Source: Henricia sp. BOLD:AAB3569
Lineage: Eukaryota; Echinodermata; Asteroidea; Spinulosida; Echinasteridae
Assembly: GCA_037783545.1 (NCBI GenBank)
Contig: JBBELK010000057.1
Coordinates: 806,001-870,000 of the forward strand
Reading direction: 5' to 3'
DNA: 64,000 nt
The translations under genes were made by a program, and so were the position numbers. Under the pieces are notes generated by a model. That model was not told the DNA's origin, ran no database searches, and worked only from the letters and a program-made list of their open reading frames with translations. Shown here in pieces: positions 49,476 to 62,372 of the stretch (position 1 is the stretch's first letter; each line of letters begins with the position of its first letter).

Positions 49476-51028
49476 AGTTTTGTCAGCGTCCCCCTCTCTA
49501 AACGCACCACCCCCGTTTTGCAAGAATTGCCTTTTCACAGTTACCACGGTCCATACAACTCATTTTAGCAGTCAAACCTTTTGGGCGCAAAAGTCACATT
49601 AAATCTCACTGGGCTCCCGGACTAATAATACTGTGTGTCTGTACATGCTTTTCCTTGCAATACCGATTTTTATTCTTAAAATCGAAAGGCCTATATAGCA
49701 TAGCACTGAGCTATATTTTGTCATGAATTTACGATTAGTTGTTACAGAAAATGTTACTTTCAAACCATATTTTTCCTTAATGAACCGACAATTTGACTGA
49801 CAGTGCACTAATTTCACAAAATGTCTGCCCATTGGTGAATTTAAATGACGAAGTGTATGCTTTGAAAAGTCTGTGAAATTGAATGCCGATCGATGCAACT
49901 GTTAAGTCGGACTGTTATTTGTACTTGGAATGCAGTATAGTGCACCCTTCTTAAAGGAAATCGAATGATGATTTTATGCGGCGTTTAATTTCGCGCAAAA
50001 TAGATTGACGCAGTGCTCAAAATTAAAATTGGCCGCTTGTTCGCTGAAATTGGACGGGAAACTCTATTGTATTTACGCTAATTCTGCTACATGTAATACA
50101 ATGTCAATGTTGAGGCAAACAAAAAGTATTTCTTTTCAAAAGTGTAACAAACGTTTATTAGCTCAAAATCTCAATAAGGTTTAACTATTTGACATCTTAT
50201 CAAAAGAGTCTGCATAATTATGTAAATCTAAACCACACGCTTTTCGTATTACATTATAAAAATAGCATTTCAAAGCAGCACTTGATCTTCTGCATGTGTT
50301 TCATGAGCAATTTCCGCAAGAACATCCATGCAGAGCTGTATCCTGCTTAAATTGTACCATTATGAGCTCGTAGAAATCGATGCACGTTTTGGAGATTGGG
50401 TATCTCGACTCAATTTTCAATTGCTGCATCGGGTTTCACGTCGACCACTTTATGGTACAAATCGAGCCCAGTTAAGAATCTACCCAATACCAACACTGTC
50501 AACTAACTAAAATCGGTCATAAGTGGGCAGTCCTTAATATGCCCTTTCGTATACCTCCATGCACGGAAAGCGAAGGCAACCGTGAATCTGACGTTAATCT
50601 CACGTCAAACATTTCGCGGCAAACATTTGAGCAACCTAATACAAGTGCCTTTTTTTTCAAATTCGCGGTGACGTAACATTTGTGCAGCGAATTTGAAAAT
50701 TCACACTATGCTAAAGAAATATTCACTTATTATTATCTTCTGAATGGATAGCATCAGGCGGAATAAAATAATTACACGCACGAGTACGCGCCGGACAGAC
50801 GGTTTGATCAATGACCATATAGACCAGGCTTTTTCATAACTCGTTTTGTAAGATTTTTGCTCACTGCAGATGATACAATGCATCTCTAAATATAATCACA
50901 ATACTACAAATTCATGAGAAAACGCTGTACTGTACGAGACGGACAGTACAAAAAGAAGAGGCAAAATCATCGACTGTATTACATGTATTTCGGATTGTAC
51001 ATGTAATATTAATGAGTACAGCACACAT
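49476..51028. other. No recognised features
   Basis: Nothing supported. Confidence 0.45.
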
Positions 51029-51030
51029 TA

Positions 51031-51538
51031 GGGGCGTTCGAGATGCTTACACCGGGTAACACCAACTTACACCGGAGCGTTCTTTTAGCCATCACGTGTT
51101 ACACGAGTCTGTCCCTGTGGCAACCACTACTGCCCGAGCTCGCGAGCGGGTCTGTGGTGTGAACTCGGTGTAATGACGTCACCTAGTAACCGTGAGCAGT
51201 AAAACATGGCGGACAGTTTGGAATCGTAGAAAAACACAGATTTATGACACAAAATAAGAGGGAATAGGGCTATAAATACATTTTGCTTAATCAGTAGATG
51301 TCTGTGGGCATTGACAGAGTTTATTGCGGCACTTTAGGGAAACTATTTTTGCGTGGCGCCGGTTCATTTTTCATCGTGAGTCGAACAATAACGGTATTAA
51401 TAAAGCCCCACCCGGCAACAACCTTTGACCTGTGCTCCCAGAATTCAAAGCGAAACCCTATGTCGTTCGTTTTGCATCTTCTGGGGGCTTCCCCCGGTGT
51501 AAACCCCCTTTACCCGGTGTAAGCATCTCGAACGCCCC
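51031..51538. mobile_element. 508-bp TIR element with perfect 28-bp ends and TA duplication
   Basis: GGGGCGTTCGAGATGCTTAC at the left is exactly mirrored by GTAAGCATCTCGAACGCCCC at the right, and the match runs 28 bp. TA flanks both sides (51029-51030, 51539-51540). The 74-residue ORF inside matches nothing known. Confidence 0.85.
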
Positions 51539-51540
51539 TA

Positions 51541-53005
51541 TAGTGTGTAACCTATACGATCCTATATAGTCAGTAGATTCATCGTTTAAAAGTACCATGT
51601 AGACTCAAAATGTTGCTGCTTGGTAAGGAAAAAAAACCATTCCAAACCAGATGCGTTCCAGACCGGTAGATTTCGTAAAATTATGACTATAACCCATTAT
51701 AGGGATTTAAGTTACAGAGCTTCTGGGAGCTAATGGGTTGTGGCTCATTTTCTTTAAAATGACCTTCAAAGTTTAGAAAGAGTTAAAAAATTGTCTGCGT
51801 TCCAAAAATATAATACTAATTTTGTGTTCATAAAAATGTTTAAAAAAAAATAATTAAGGTGTCAGCTAATTAACAAGTATATATAAAAGACCAAACACGT
51901 TTGATTATAAAAACCGTAATTTACATAGTCAATAAAAGGCTTTGTCACACTCGTAAGCTCCCGGCTCAAATTGATAGCTATGACCAGAAATAATACAATA
52001 ATATGGAAAATTATTTTACCGGCCAACGGTATAAGCCTTCTCACAAAATTAGAACAGAGCTATAAAGTGCATCGTTTGCATCTTGGGTTGCAATCGGAAA
52101 TAGAATGTGTAAGTCTCGTGTCGGGTCACACTTCCGGAGACCAGTCAGGGAATGGCAGCGGGGTTTTAACGTTGTGACAATCTTCTTTGAATTATCACTT
52201 TACAGTACCGCGTTTGTAAGCGCCCAAACAGCAGTAAATGGAAAAGGCACCTTAAGATCTATCAATTTAATAAATAAAATGAAGAAAATTTTGTCCGAGT
52301 TTGTCACAAACAAATAAAAATGTTTGACCCTTTGTTTCCGGTTTGCAAGTACCTTTACGAACGGCAGGCTCAGGATTGGTGCATCTCAGAAATATTAACG
52401 TGGCTAAACAAATGTCTGGTTTGAACGTCAACTTGAACGTTCACTTCTAATTCTGTTGAGAGTAGATAAAAACCACCAACAAAGACCTGAACAAATACAG
52501 TATACACACGGCTAGGACAGAAAATCGCAAAGTCCGTCCGAAGCCGAATCAAGTGGTTTTCAGAAAACGGCTACATTGCAACGTATTCGCGTCAAATACA
52601 CGCGCAAAAATATTCGTGCCACTTGCGGACTACCAGCGAAGCGCGCACTGCTTGGTTTTTATATACGCCAAGGCCTGGGGTTACCGGTTTATATCAGAGA
52701 CGGAAATAAAAGGTCAAATTTATAATTTTATGAAATTTTTGTTAAATTAACTTTTCGCACAGGTAATAAATGGGATTTTAAGAATTTTCAAAGTGGACCT
52801 GTACCCCGAATCGGTAGGTGAAACTGCTAATTTTGACGTGGAGTTAAAGTGGTGCCGAAAAACAGTCGTTGCACGTGCTTAAGCTCCTATACGTGGTCTC
52901 TGAAAGTGGATGGACCTAGCAGCGTACCGCAAGTTCTCGAGGTCAACTTACACGGTCTATTTGCTCTAGGCTTGGGGCCAATTTCATAAAGTTGTAGAGC
53001 AAAAA
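51541..53005. other. No recognised features
   Basis: Nothing supported. Confidence 0.45.
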
Positions 53006-53007
53006 CT

Positions 53008-53596
53008 ATCGTGGCGCACAAGGGACATCGTAAATCGCAAATATCTTTGCAAACGTTTGCGATGTCGCACATTTTGTCGCAAATATCTTTAAAAATATTT
53101 GCGAAGTCGCACATTTTGTCAGAAATATCTTTGCAAATATTTGGGATGTCACACATTTTTTCGCAAACATCTTTGCAGATATTTGCGATGTCGCACATTT
53201 TAGTGCTATACTTTGTTGCATACTTTGCATGCTTGAAATGCCATAGCGTGATGTCTTTTGGGCTTACAAACTCATCTATATTTCCAACTCGTGATATCTT
53301 TTTGTAAGGAGCTGAGGGGCCCAACTTGTTTGGGACTTTCTGTTACACGCTTACGTTGTATATGTCCGCTCAAGATGTCTTTGAAGCCCTCGATCTAGCT
53401 TCAGACCAAAAACATCACGCTAAGTATGCAACAAAGTATGCAACAAAAATGTACGAAATCGCGAAAATTTGCAAAGATATTTGCATGTGGGGAAAAAATG
53501 TGTGACATCGCAAATATTTTCAAACATATTTGCGAAAACAGTCATGTGCGACATTGCAAATATTTGCGATTTCCAATGTCCCTTGTACGCCACGAT
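53008..53596. mobile_element. 589-bp TIR element built from a 42-bp TTTGCGATGTCGCAC repeat
   Basis: The ends ATCGTGGCGCACAAGGGA and TCCCTTGTACGCCACGAT are inverted (one mismatch). The left arm has four ~42-bp units (TCGCAAATATCTTTGCAAA then TTTGCGATGTCGCACATTTT). The right arm carries the motif inverted. A partial copy is inside M2 (about 12299-12450). Confidence 0.8.
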
Positions 53597-54200
53597 CAGA
53601 AGCAGTTGCTTGATACAAAATTTATCTGCATTGCAAAAATAGGTTTAGCAGTCTAGTGTCAACTTGTGTTCTTAACAAGAGTAGCAGAACACAAGTCAAT
53701 ACACAACACATGCAATTTTGAATTAAGCAAATTTTTCTGCCAAACAACTTTATAAAATTGGCCTACATCAGAAAAATCCAACAGATCAAAACAGCAATAT
53801 TACGGAATAATTATTCCCTTTGATCCCATGTGTACATTTGTTGAAAGGGGTTTCTTTTTCTGTCCAAATTCCTGTGAAATGAAGGGGTTAATATAGAATC
53901 AACAACGATTACGAAAAATTCAAAGGTACCAACAGCAGATAACAAAGCCATTTCTGAAAAAAAATACAAACGTTCGAAATGGCAAAGGAGAAACAAATAT
54001 CATGCTGATATAGCAGGCCTATAGACTACTATAAAGTTCGACGTCAGTTGCCTTGGTAACTGGGTCTAAACATCCACTGGTAATCTGAAACGTCTGATTG
54101 CTAACGTGCAGGGAAACAGTTCACTGGTTTTAGTGTCGACCCAGTAACTTTTGTAATACACAAAGCCGAAAGGGCGACGTTTTCACTTTAGTAGTCAAAA
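53597..54200. other. Mostly unassigned; diverged ~100-bp repeat copy at 54040-54140
   Basis: GACGTCAGTTGCCTTGGTAA... CAGTTCACTGGTTTTAG resembles the copies at 6940 and 20735. Otherwise nothing recognised. Confidence 0.4.
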
Positions 54201-54464
54201 TTGTAGGGTCAGATCCAAAACTACCCCATGCGCGACGGGACGGATGATGAAGCACTTTTACCTGTGTATTCTCTTTGAGTGTGTGCATATCGATATTATT
54301 CTTTGTTTTTAGCAACATATGGGGTCCACTCAATAATTAGCAACTGTAAGATGTTGCCATGGTAACAGAAATTAAAATCGCGACGGGACGGAATGATGGA
54401 ACATTGACATTTTGGATAAAAATGTTGATTTTTTAAAAACTTTGTCCATATATCGACATAATCG

Positions 54465-54805
54465 GTGTTAACACGAACTGACACGCAGTGGCACTTCAGT
54501 GCTCGTCTCAGGCACAAAATTACGTCAGCACGTAATTTTTGTTTTCACGAACTGACACCCAACATTTTTGTTTTCACGAAGTGACACCTACCGTAAATTA
54601 ACTAATTAGGGATTGTTGCGGGCAATATTTTAATATTATTCTACAAGTATTCAGATGATATTTTTCGTATCGAGCGTTTTCAAAGCTTTTTTTCGGATAA
54701 CTTTAACGTTTTCTTGGGTGTCAGTTCGTGGAAACTTGTGTTCCCCACTGTGCGGTTTTCACGAACTGTAACATAAATGCACTTGGGTGTCACTTCGTGG
54801 TGACA
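54465..54805. repeat. Nested block with TTCACGAACTGACACC motifs
   Basis: AACACGAACTGACACGCAG on the left and GGGTGTCACTTCGTGG on the right, with three more copies in either orientation between them. It looks like a small TIR element, but its limits are uncertain. Confidence 0.45.
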
Positions 54806-55605
54806 GCGACGATATAACGACGGCCAAAAGTTGTCATTTCGTACGAACGGCACAACTACAAAAAGCGCAGTTTGAATTTACTGCAGTGATTTCCCAGCAT
54901 GCAACGTATACTGGTACTCGCTATCAACGCTGCGTAATTGCTGCCGCATACCAGGGAACATCGACGGGATAACAGAAGATCCTCTGTTACTAAACAGTAA
55001 CATGGCTGTATTTTAACAGATGAAGATTCAAAGTGTCTTGTTCCTGAACAAACCTGTAATTTAACAACAAATCGTCTGTAATCAACCAGAAAAATATTTT
55101 TTAAATGTACACAGACGGAAGAATGTTTGTGCAATAACAACGAATTTCAAAAACAGTAAAAGTTACTGCTCGATTTTGACTTTTTCAACAGAAAAACACC
55201 TGTGACTCAACACAATTTTTTTAAACAGTGTACAGTGTATGTACTGATCAATGTGTGCATTGGTTGTGCATGTACGGTGTACAAGGCCACTTGAATTCCG
55301 CGGGCTTTTTCCCTGCTACGGCTGTGGAGCGGATGCGGCAGGATGCGGTAAAGATTAATTGCTTATCTACCCGCAAACTGATCCCGAGCTCGGGATCGAA
55401 CCCTCCGCCAATGCGAGACCAAAATCTTGGGGTCTGATCCGGGGCCAATTTGGTCCCGGGGCTGTAAGTCATAATTTTATGCTTTAATCTTTAAATTTCT
55501 TGTCTAAATATCAGGATTTTGTCACATATTGCTCAGAAAAAGTTTGTTTAGTCTCATAATTTAATTTAAATGTGATGTTTTTACTGAGAGTAGGTGGGGG
55601 GGGGG

Positions 55606-55677
55606 GGGGGGGGGGGGGGGGGAGAAGGGGGGGGGGGGGGGGAGAAGGGGGGGGGGGGGGGGAGAAGGGGGGGGGGA
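55606..55677 (+). repeat. Poly-G tract with GGAGAAGGGG interruptions
   Basis: Long G runs broken three times by AGAA. The length is unreliable. Confidence 0.9.
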
Positions 55678-57019
55678 GCGAGGGGCGGAGCTAATGTATT
55701 ACATACGTGTGGACTGAGTCCTGATTTCTATAAAATTGAATGAGTGAAATTTAATAAGTAAAATTTAATGAGGGTAAAATGCATGTAGACATGTTAAAGC
55801 AAATGGCTAGCGTACTTAATTACTACATAAATATATTTCAATTTGATCTTTGTTCCAATTAGGCCTACAAAATACATCATTGCCGAAAAATCATGCGACA
55901 GGACAGAAACGCGACGGGACGGAATTCTGTTGATGTATGTACACATGTAGAAATCAATATTTGGTCTTTCAATCTTTTCTTTTTGTCCGACCATTAGTTT
56001 TTTTCTTAATTTAGATGGAGGAGCTGATACATTTCTAAGATTGAATATATGTACATGCACCCTCCTTCAAATCAGTCCACAGTATTCAGTTTAATGAGTC
56101 AGATCCAAAACTACATGTATACCCTAAATGTGACTGGACGGAAAATAAAGCACTTTCATCTACAGGCCATTTGTAGGCTGGTATCTTGGTTACAAGGGGC
56201 TAATTAGATCTGGGAAGAGAAAATAATTTAAAGAGAGCATGAAAAAGAATAGATTAACACTAACATGACGAAAGGAGGGGTAAACCTGCAATACAAATTA
56301 CGTCCCGTCGCACCATTTTCCGTCCCGTCGCAGAAACTTTCCGTCCTGACATGGAAATTTCAAACTGATGTATTAAAAACATGAGGCGAGACATATTGAA
56401 ACTTGTTAGTTAGTGGTCTTCAGGACAGTTTTATTTGGATCCATTTACTACATCATACATACAATTTTAAAAAATCATGTCAAAACGCGACGGGACGGAA
56501 TTAAGACCATTAAAAATTGTTCCATCTTAAATCAGTGGGGATTTCATAAAAACTTCATATTGATACAAGTACCTCACTACATGTCGAGTAGATTGCCCAT
56601 ACAAATTTAGATTTTTGGGTGAATTGACCTTTTTAAAATTCCGTCCCGTCGCGCTCAGAGGGAGCCATTTTTTTTGCAGAGTGCATATCTACGAAACGAG
56701 ACGCACCTTGGCCAAAAAAATGATGGTCTTGCAAACTGTACCGTACCCAATTATATAAAAGAATGGCCCACTAAATGTAGTTAATTTTTTTCAGTTTGGG
56801 TTGACGAGTTTTGGATCTGACCCTGTAGTAGAATAGTGCCAGATGTGTTATTGTGATTACCGCAAACCAGTATATTACAATTAGAGCGGATCGCTATGCA
56901 AAACCAGGCATTCCGAAGCAAGTTTACCGCAGCATCGTGCGTAAGTACCAGCCAACTAAATATCCCCGATTAAAACAATCCTATCGCACAGCTGGTAGGC
57001 ATTTCAAGCCATAGCCCTC

Positions 57020-58345
57020 TAACCTCTAATTACGAGTCCATCTAGGAAGTGGCTTGCTGAACCTTGACAATGCAGTTAGGCGCCAGGTTCTTCCCACATC
57101 GCTTGTGAAAGTTGGTCTTGCAATCTGTGACAAAAAAGTAAGGAAACGGTGTCAAAAGGTGTCGAATAAATTTAAAGTGTCTAAACCCAGTGGACTGGAT
57201 AACATATCAGGTTCCTTGCTGAAGTCCTATGCTGATATTTTTTTTGAATGGCTCTTCGTTCTGGTGCCTACCCGTCTCAGTGGAAGGTTGCCAATTTAGT
57301 TGCCATTCACAAATCCGGTAAAAGACAAAATGTAGCCAACTATATAGCTTCCTCATGTGTCAAAGGTCTTTTAGAAAATGTTGTCCAACCAGCCATCTCT
57401 GAGCAACAGCATGGATTTGTCCCAGGCAGAGACTGCTCCACCAATCTGACGTCATTACTCCAGGAGGCATACCATGCTGTTGATCAGGGCGGCAGTTGGA
57501 TGTTGTATACACAGACTTCTTAAAGGCCTTTGACCGTGTTTCTCATGACCTACTTTTGTACAAATTAACTTCATATAATCTTCATCCTCATCTAGCTTTT
57601 AGTGCTGCCTCGCAACTATTTATCCGACAGAAAACACAGAGTAGTTGTAGATGGACAGTGTTCCTCATGGAATTCAGTCCCATCTGGTATTCCAAAGGGT
57701 TAAATCCTTGGCCCTTTACTTTTCAACTTGTTTGTTAATGATATTCCCCAGCATTTAAGGAGTGGTTGTTTAATGTTTGCCGATGACCTGAACATCTTCC
57801 GTCAAATTTCTTGTTCAACTGACACTGCCAACTTACAGCATGATCTAGATAGGCTTTAGTCTTTAGCCTGGCGACTTCTTATCAATATCAACAAGTGTAG
57901 TTTTATATCTTTGACTCTCAAAAGGAAGCCGATTAGTTATAATTACATATAAATAAATGTTCTTAAACAGGTGACCGTTCAGAAGGATCTTGGTGTTTTC
58001 ATTGACTCACGGCTTAGTTTTTATTCCAAATGTAGATCATGTCATCAAGAAGGCCAACCGCATGTCGGGTTTAATATGGCGTGATTTTCTATCAATTAAG
58101 GATGGGCGCACACTTCGGACCTTGTATTGTACCCTTGTCTGACGGCACCTTGAAAATTGTACTGTAACGTTTAATCTTATCAGGCTTCCCGTATTGAAAG
58201 AGTTCAGCGTCGTTTCCTTTTTTTCATGTATACGAATATTAACAGTAGTTTATGTAACCTTGATTATCTCGAATTGTGTGACCTGTACAAACTCTCTTCT
58301 CTCTCTGTTAGGCGATCTGTTAATGACTGTCTATTTCTTTACAAA
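57020..58345 (+). pseudogene. Non-LTR (Jockey/CR1-like) reverse transcriptase, decayed copy 1
   Basis: Target-primed reverse transcriptases of LINEs. Fragments in changing frames follow the RT order: KPSGLDNISGSLLKSYADI, then SGAYPSQWKVANLVAIHKSG, then FVPGRDCSTNL, then DFLKAFDRVSHDLLLYKL (domain A Asp), then a disrupted SGIPKG and LFVNDIPQHL, then LMFADDLNIF (domain C) near 57773-57800. After that comes the thumb, then a C-terminal part with LDYLELCDLYKLSSLSVRRS to about 58345. Several stops and frameshifts separate the pieces, so it is dead. The 5' half with endonuclease is missing. Confidence 0.8.
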
Positions 58346-58350
58346 CACTT

Positions 58351-60361
58351 CCACAACCTTTTCATGGAAAGGATTCATGGAAATTCTGGACGCGACCATT
58401 CGCGACTGCATACCAAGGAAAAAGAGCCGGCGGAGAGCTTGTCCCTGGATAACCCATGAACTCAGAAAACTATTTTGCCAAAACCACAAACTATTTTGCA
58501 ATGCAAAGTCCTCCGGTTCAAGTGCTGTCTGGCAACAGTAAAGAGATACGAAACAAAGTGAGGAACATGTCCAGATCTGCTTACAGACTGGAAACATGCC
58601 AGTTCTCTCTTCTCTGTGGCTGACAACAAGCGCAGTTTCTGGTGTTTTGTGCGTAAGCAAAGAAAATCCCAGTGTCCAGCAGTCTTCCAAAAATCGCACA
58701 AGCGCCTCTACAAACCCTCTGACATTCGCCAATCCTTCAAAGAGCACTTCACATCGATCCACACCCCTTCAACCCCGCCTCCTGATAGTCCACCACCTTG
58801 TTCTCACGCTATACCTGAAATTCTTCCAATCACAATCAATCTTGGATGGTTGCAGAAAACTCTACTAAGTCTGACTACATATAAGGCACCAGGTCCCGAT
58901 GGCATTTCTACAACGTTACTTCAAGCAACAGCACCTTCACTGGCTCCACCGCTGCTGCGTATAATGAACTCCTCCGTCAAAAATGGTGTTCTTCCAACAG
59001 ACTGGAAACTTTCCAATATCACGCCCATCTTCAAATCGGGAAAACGCTGCAATGTAAAACAAAATTCGACCTGTCGCCCTAACCTCGGCCATTTGCAAGG
59101 CTCTCGAAATGGCCGTTGCCAGCAACATCAAAGAGCATGTCTCCTCACTTTGCCTCGGTAACCCTGAGCAACACGGCTTTACCTCACACAAATCTTGCGT
59201 TACCCAGCTCACAAATACAATTCATGACTGGGCAACCATCTTGGACAGACCACGCCCACCCCGCATCGACATCATATTTTTGGATTTCAGCAAGGCCTTT
59301 GATGTGATGCCACACCACACACTGCTTGAAAAACTAGCTCGTCTTTACAACATTCGCGGACAAACCTGGACATGGCTAATTTAAAAGTCCTTTCTGTTGG
59401 AAAGAAAGCAACGAGTAATGTACCGCGGCTGCTACCTGACTGGGCACCTGTTACATCTGGTGTCCCCCAGGGGAGTGTGCTTGGCCCTCTCCTGTTCAAC
59501 TTGTTTATTGGCGACATTTATAACCATCTAGTTACAACATACAAGCTCTTTGCAGATGATACCCTCATCTACCAACCCATTGTATCCCCTGATGATGAAC
59601 ATGCGCTCCAATCGGACCTCGACGAGCTGGCTAGGTGGAGTGTGCTTAATAGCATGAAAGCAAACACGGACAAAAACCAAGGTCATGCATGTGTCTCGCT
59701 CCAAGAAACCGGCATCTCTTCCTCGATACATCCTAAACGGCTCTCCTCTAAGTACCACAACAACCTACAAATACTTGGGCGTGATTATCAACAACACTCT
59801 AATAACCTGGAATGATCACGTCAATGCAATCATCTCAAAAGCCAACCGGGCTATCGGTTTCATCTGGCATATTGCCGGAGGAACCTCATCAACAGCTCTA
59901 GCATGCATTTACCAGTCTCTCGTCTTACCCATCATTGAATATGGCCTTCCGGCATGGACTCCGTAACTCAAACATCCATCTCCAGAATAGAAAGTATCCA
60001 AAGGCGAGCCAGTAGAATGTGCCTCAAGCAACGTAGGGGATCCATGGAGTACAAGGACAGACTTCACATACTGGGATGGGCATCCTTGGACTCCATGCAG
60101 AAGAAAAAAGCTAACTGTGACATTTGCTATGAAATGTCTCTTTGGTCTAGCAGACTGTTCTTCAGTTTGCGAAAATACACAAGTTAATCCTCGGCACCTT
60201 GACAACTTAACCTTTCAACATCACTTTGCCAGAACTCTAGTCCTCAAAAACACACCAGCTCACACATTCCCACGCCTATGGAGTAGTCTCCCACCTCACA
60301 TTCTTCTGGACTCACTGACGAGCTTCAAAAGAAATTTGGCGACTTATTTCCAGGAATTATA
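58351..60361 (+). pseudogene. Non-LTR (Jockey/CR1-like) reverse transcriptase, decayed copy 2
   Basis: A second, different LINE in the same direction, joined directly to the first. It starts in the linker after the endonuclease (IRDCIPRKKSRRRACPWI) and continues with FWCFVRKQRKSQCP, YKAPGPDGISTTLLQA and DWKLSNITPIFKSGKRCNV. Then come IIFLDFSKAFDVMPHHTLLE, TSGVPQGSVLGPLLFNLFIG, LFADDTLIYQP (catalytic Asp pair), YKYLGVIINNTLITWNDHV, and the C-terminal LWSSLPPHILLDSLTSFKRN with a stop near 60361. Frame changes near 59060, 59160, 59370, 59680 and 59960 make it a pseudogene. An AATAAA at about 60600 may be its 3' end. Confidence 0.85.
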
Positions 60362-60715
60362 AACTTGCAGATGCATGATCAATCAAGTGGTATACTACCT
60401 GTACATTAAACAATATATTTAAGTGTGGTGCATCTTGCGCATTCCACAGGGGTGGTGTCATGCACTAATCGATAATTTACATGTAATATAATGTGATTCT
60501 ACTTCTGGCCTTGTTCTATTGCCGATAAGTGTATGACACCGTTCCTGCATTGGTGCTCTGATGAGGGGTGCTTTTCGTAGTATTTGTATTTACATTTTTC
60601 AATAAAATAATTTCTATTTAAATTACAAGTAAGCGAATTTGGAATTTGAATCTTGTTTTTATATTTAATTTAATCACCTTTTTAAATGTTTTTATTAATT
60701 CCTTTGGTTTTATAT

Positions 60716-61044
60716 TTACTTTTTCCTGTATAGGACGACCGGTTAGGGGTTAAAAAGGGATGTTAAGACGACCGGCCGCGTTAGGACGACCGATTGTCGG
60801 TCGTCTTAACGTTTTTTTGCTCTAAAACCATATTTTTAGGTCAAAAACAATTTTTATTAGGTTTCTCACCATTTTGTTAGGTTTGTAACCATTTCGGTCT
60901 AGGTCGAAAAACATTTTTATGAGAACTTTAAGTCGAGAAAATTGGTGTCAACGGCAGAGTTTTTTGCCGACAAATTTGCCGTTTTAGTGGTCCCCCAGAG
61001 CACTCTGCCCAAAATGGTCGTCCTATACCGGAAAAAGGAAGTGT
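60716..61044. mobile_element. ~325-bp TIR MITE (GTATAGGACGACC ends)
   Basis: ACTTTTTCCTGTATAGGACG on the left mirrors CGTCCTATACCGGAAAAAGG on the right. Inside are repeated TTAGGACGACCG and its complement and a short palindrome GACGACCGATTGTCGGTCGTC. Confidence 0.7.
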
Positions 61045-62065
61045 ATATATATATATATATTTTTTTATTTTTATATTTGTTCAAGCATTTTAAGTCCGGA
61101 TAAACAGGTCTTAGGACTACAGTGTAATAAGTATACTTTTGTTTATCCTAGCCAGCTTATTATGCTATTGTTATGTCCTTGTCTCCCTCTTTGTGTTCCC
61201 TCTTTGTTTTCCCATGTCACCCACTTTTCCTGTGTCACCGATTCTAGTCTTGTGTCAATTTACTTAAATTAACCTGTCCGATTGTCATGATTGTACATGC
61301 ATCTTAATTGTTAATTTCCTGTTTCATCAGTAGTTCAATGTAAATGTACTGTTGTTTTTTGTTTGATGGCTGAATAAATAATAATAATAATAATAATAAT
61401 ATTACCGATGCTAATCCATTCAGTTTACATGTACCCACACGACGGACAAGGCTTGCCACCGAACACATCTTACATGTCCCACGGAGTCGCGTTGAGGTCA
61501 CAAGACGTGGCTTTGTTTCCAGAATTTCTTCCACCTACAACGGACTCCATGCTATGGAAGATGTGATGTGTTCGGTGTCGCAAGCCTTGGACGTTTCCGG
61601 AAGCAGATTTACCGTGCCATTGCAGCTAACGCAGTCTGATTTGATTTGTGTTTAAATTGTTGCCATGTTTCTTGTACATATCCCCCTTGTACTATAGTTT
61701 TCTTTTTCATTTATTTAATTTGCCTTATTTTTCAGCAGACTTTGTCATTGAATTTAATTAATTTTTACACATGTTTTTTAAACAAATATATTTGTCTATT
61801 TCATAGAATTTATTTATTTCATAGCATTTATTTATGCCGTCCTGTAATTGGCGACTCGATCACTGTTGGATTTGGTTGGTAAATAAATAAATAAATAAAT
61901 ATTATATCTTGGTGACAATCCCGATCCAGTCACCGATCCATCGCTGATTGTTTGCTTACTTTAAATTTTTAAACTGGTAACAATTTCAATTCAAAGTGTA
62001 TTAAATGGGGCATTTGACCCCCGAACAGACCCAAAAGATTGAAAAAAAATCAACGCCCTTACATC
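61045..62065. repeat. Microsatellites and likely retroposon 3' tails
   Basis: (TA)n at 61042-61060, GGCTGAATAAATAATAATAA... at 61370-61401 and GGTAAATAAATAAATAAAT at 61878-61900 look like retroposon tails. No coding parts are recognised. Confidence 0.45.
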
Positions 62066-62070
62066 TATTA

Positions 62071-62190
62071 TAGACTCTTTGCACGGTGGCTATCTTAGGG
62101 GCAACCACGTTGTCAGCATGCGTCATGCATGAGTATATAGGCAATTTGTCACATGAAAACCCTCTGGCCGACGGTGCCAAAAGTCTGTTG
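62071..62190. mobile_element. 144-bp MITE family, copy 5, degraded
   Basis: TAGACTCTTTGCACGGTGGC, then GCATGCGTCATGCATGAG, then a weak right end GGTGCCAAAAGTCT. Confidence 0.6.
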
Positions 62191-62372
62191 AGCTTAACAG
62201 ACGATGAGTAAAAAAACATAGTAAAATATTAATCTTCTTCATTGAAACTTGATTACCATGCTTTTTGTCTTAAAAATCCCATAGCATGCTTGGAATCTTG
62301 ACATTTGTTTATCGCCCATTACTGAAATTTACCCCGTTTTGCTATATATAAATTGGCTATAAGCTGCGTTAA

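Larger units (their letters stand above)
54206..56825. mobile_element. 2.6-kb TIR element with GCGACGGGACGGAA motifs
   Basis: The ends AGGGTCAGATCCAAAACT and its complement are about 18 bp. GCGACGGGACGGAA or its complement occurs at least eight times (54233, 54380, 55908, 56305, 56320, 56483, 56638 and a variant at 56134), turning over between the two sides. Other DNA is nested: a 54465-54805 block with CACGAACTGACAC motifs and a poly-G tract. Confidence 0.6.

Noticed and set aside
55290..55440. Possible SINE on the - strand with a GGTTCGATCCCGAG B box
   Set aside because: No convincing A box, tail or target duplication was found; a single 11-bp match is not enough.
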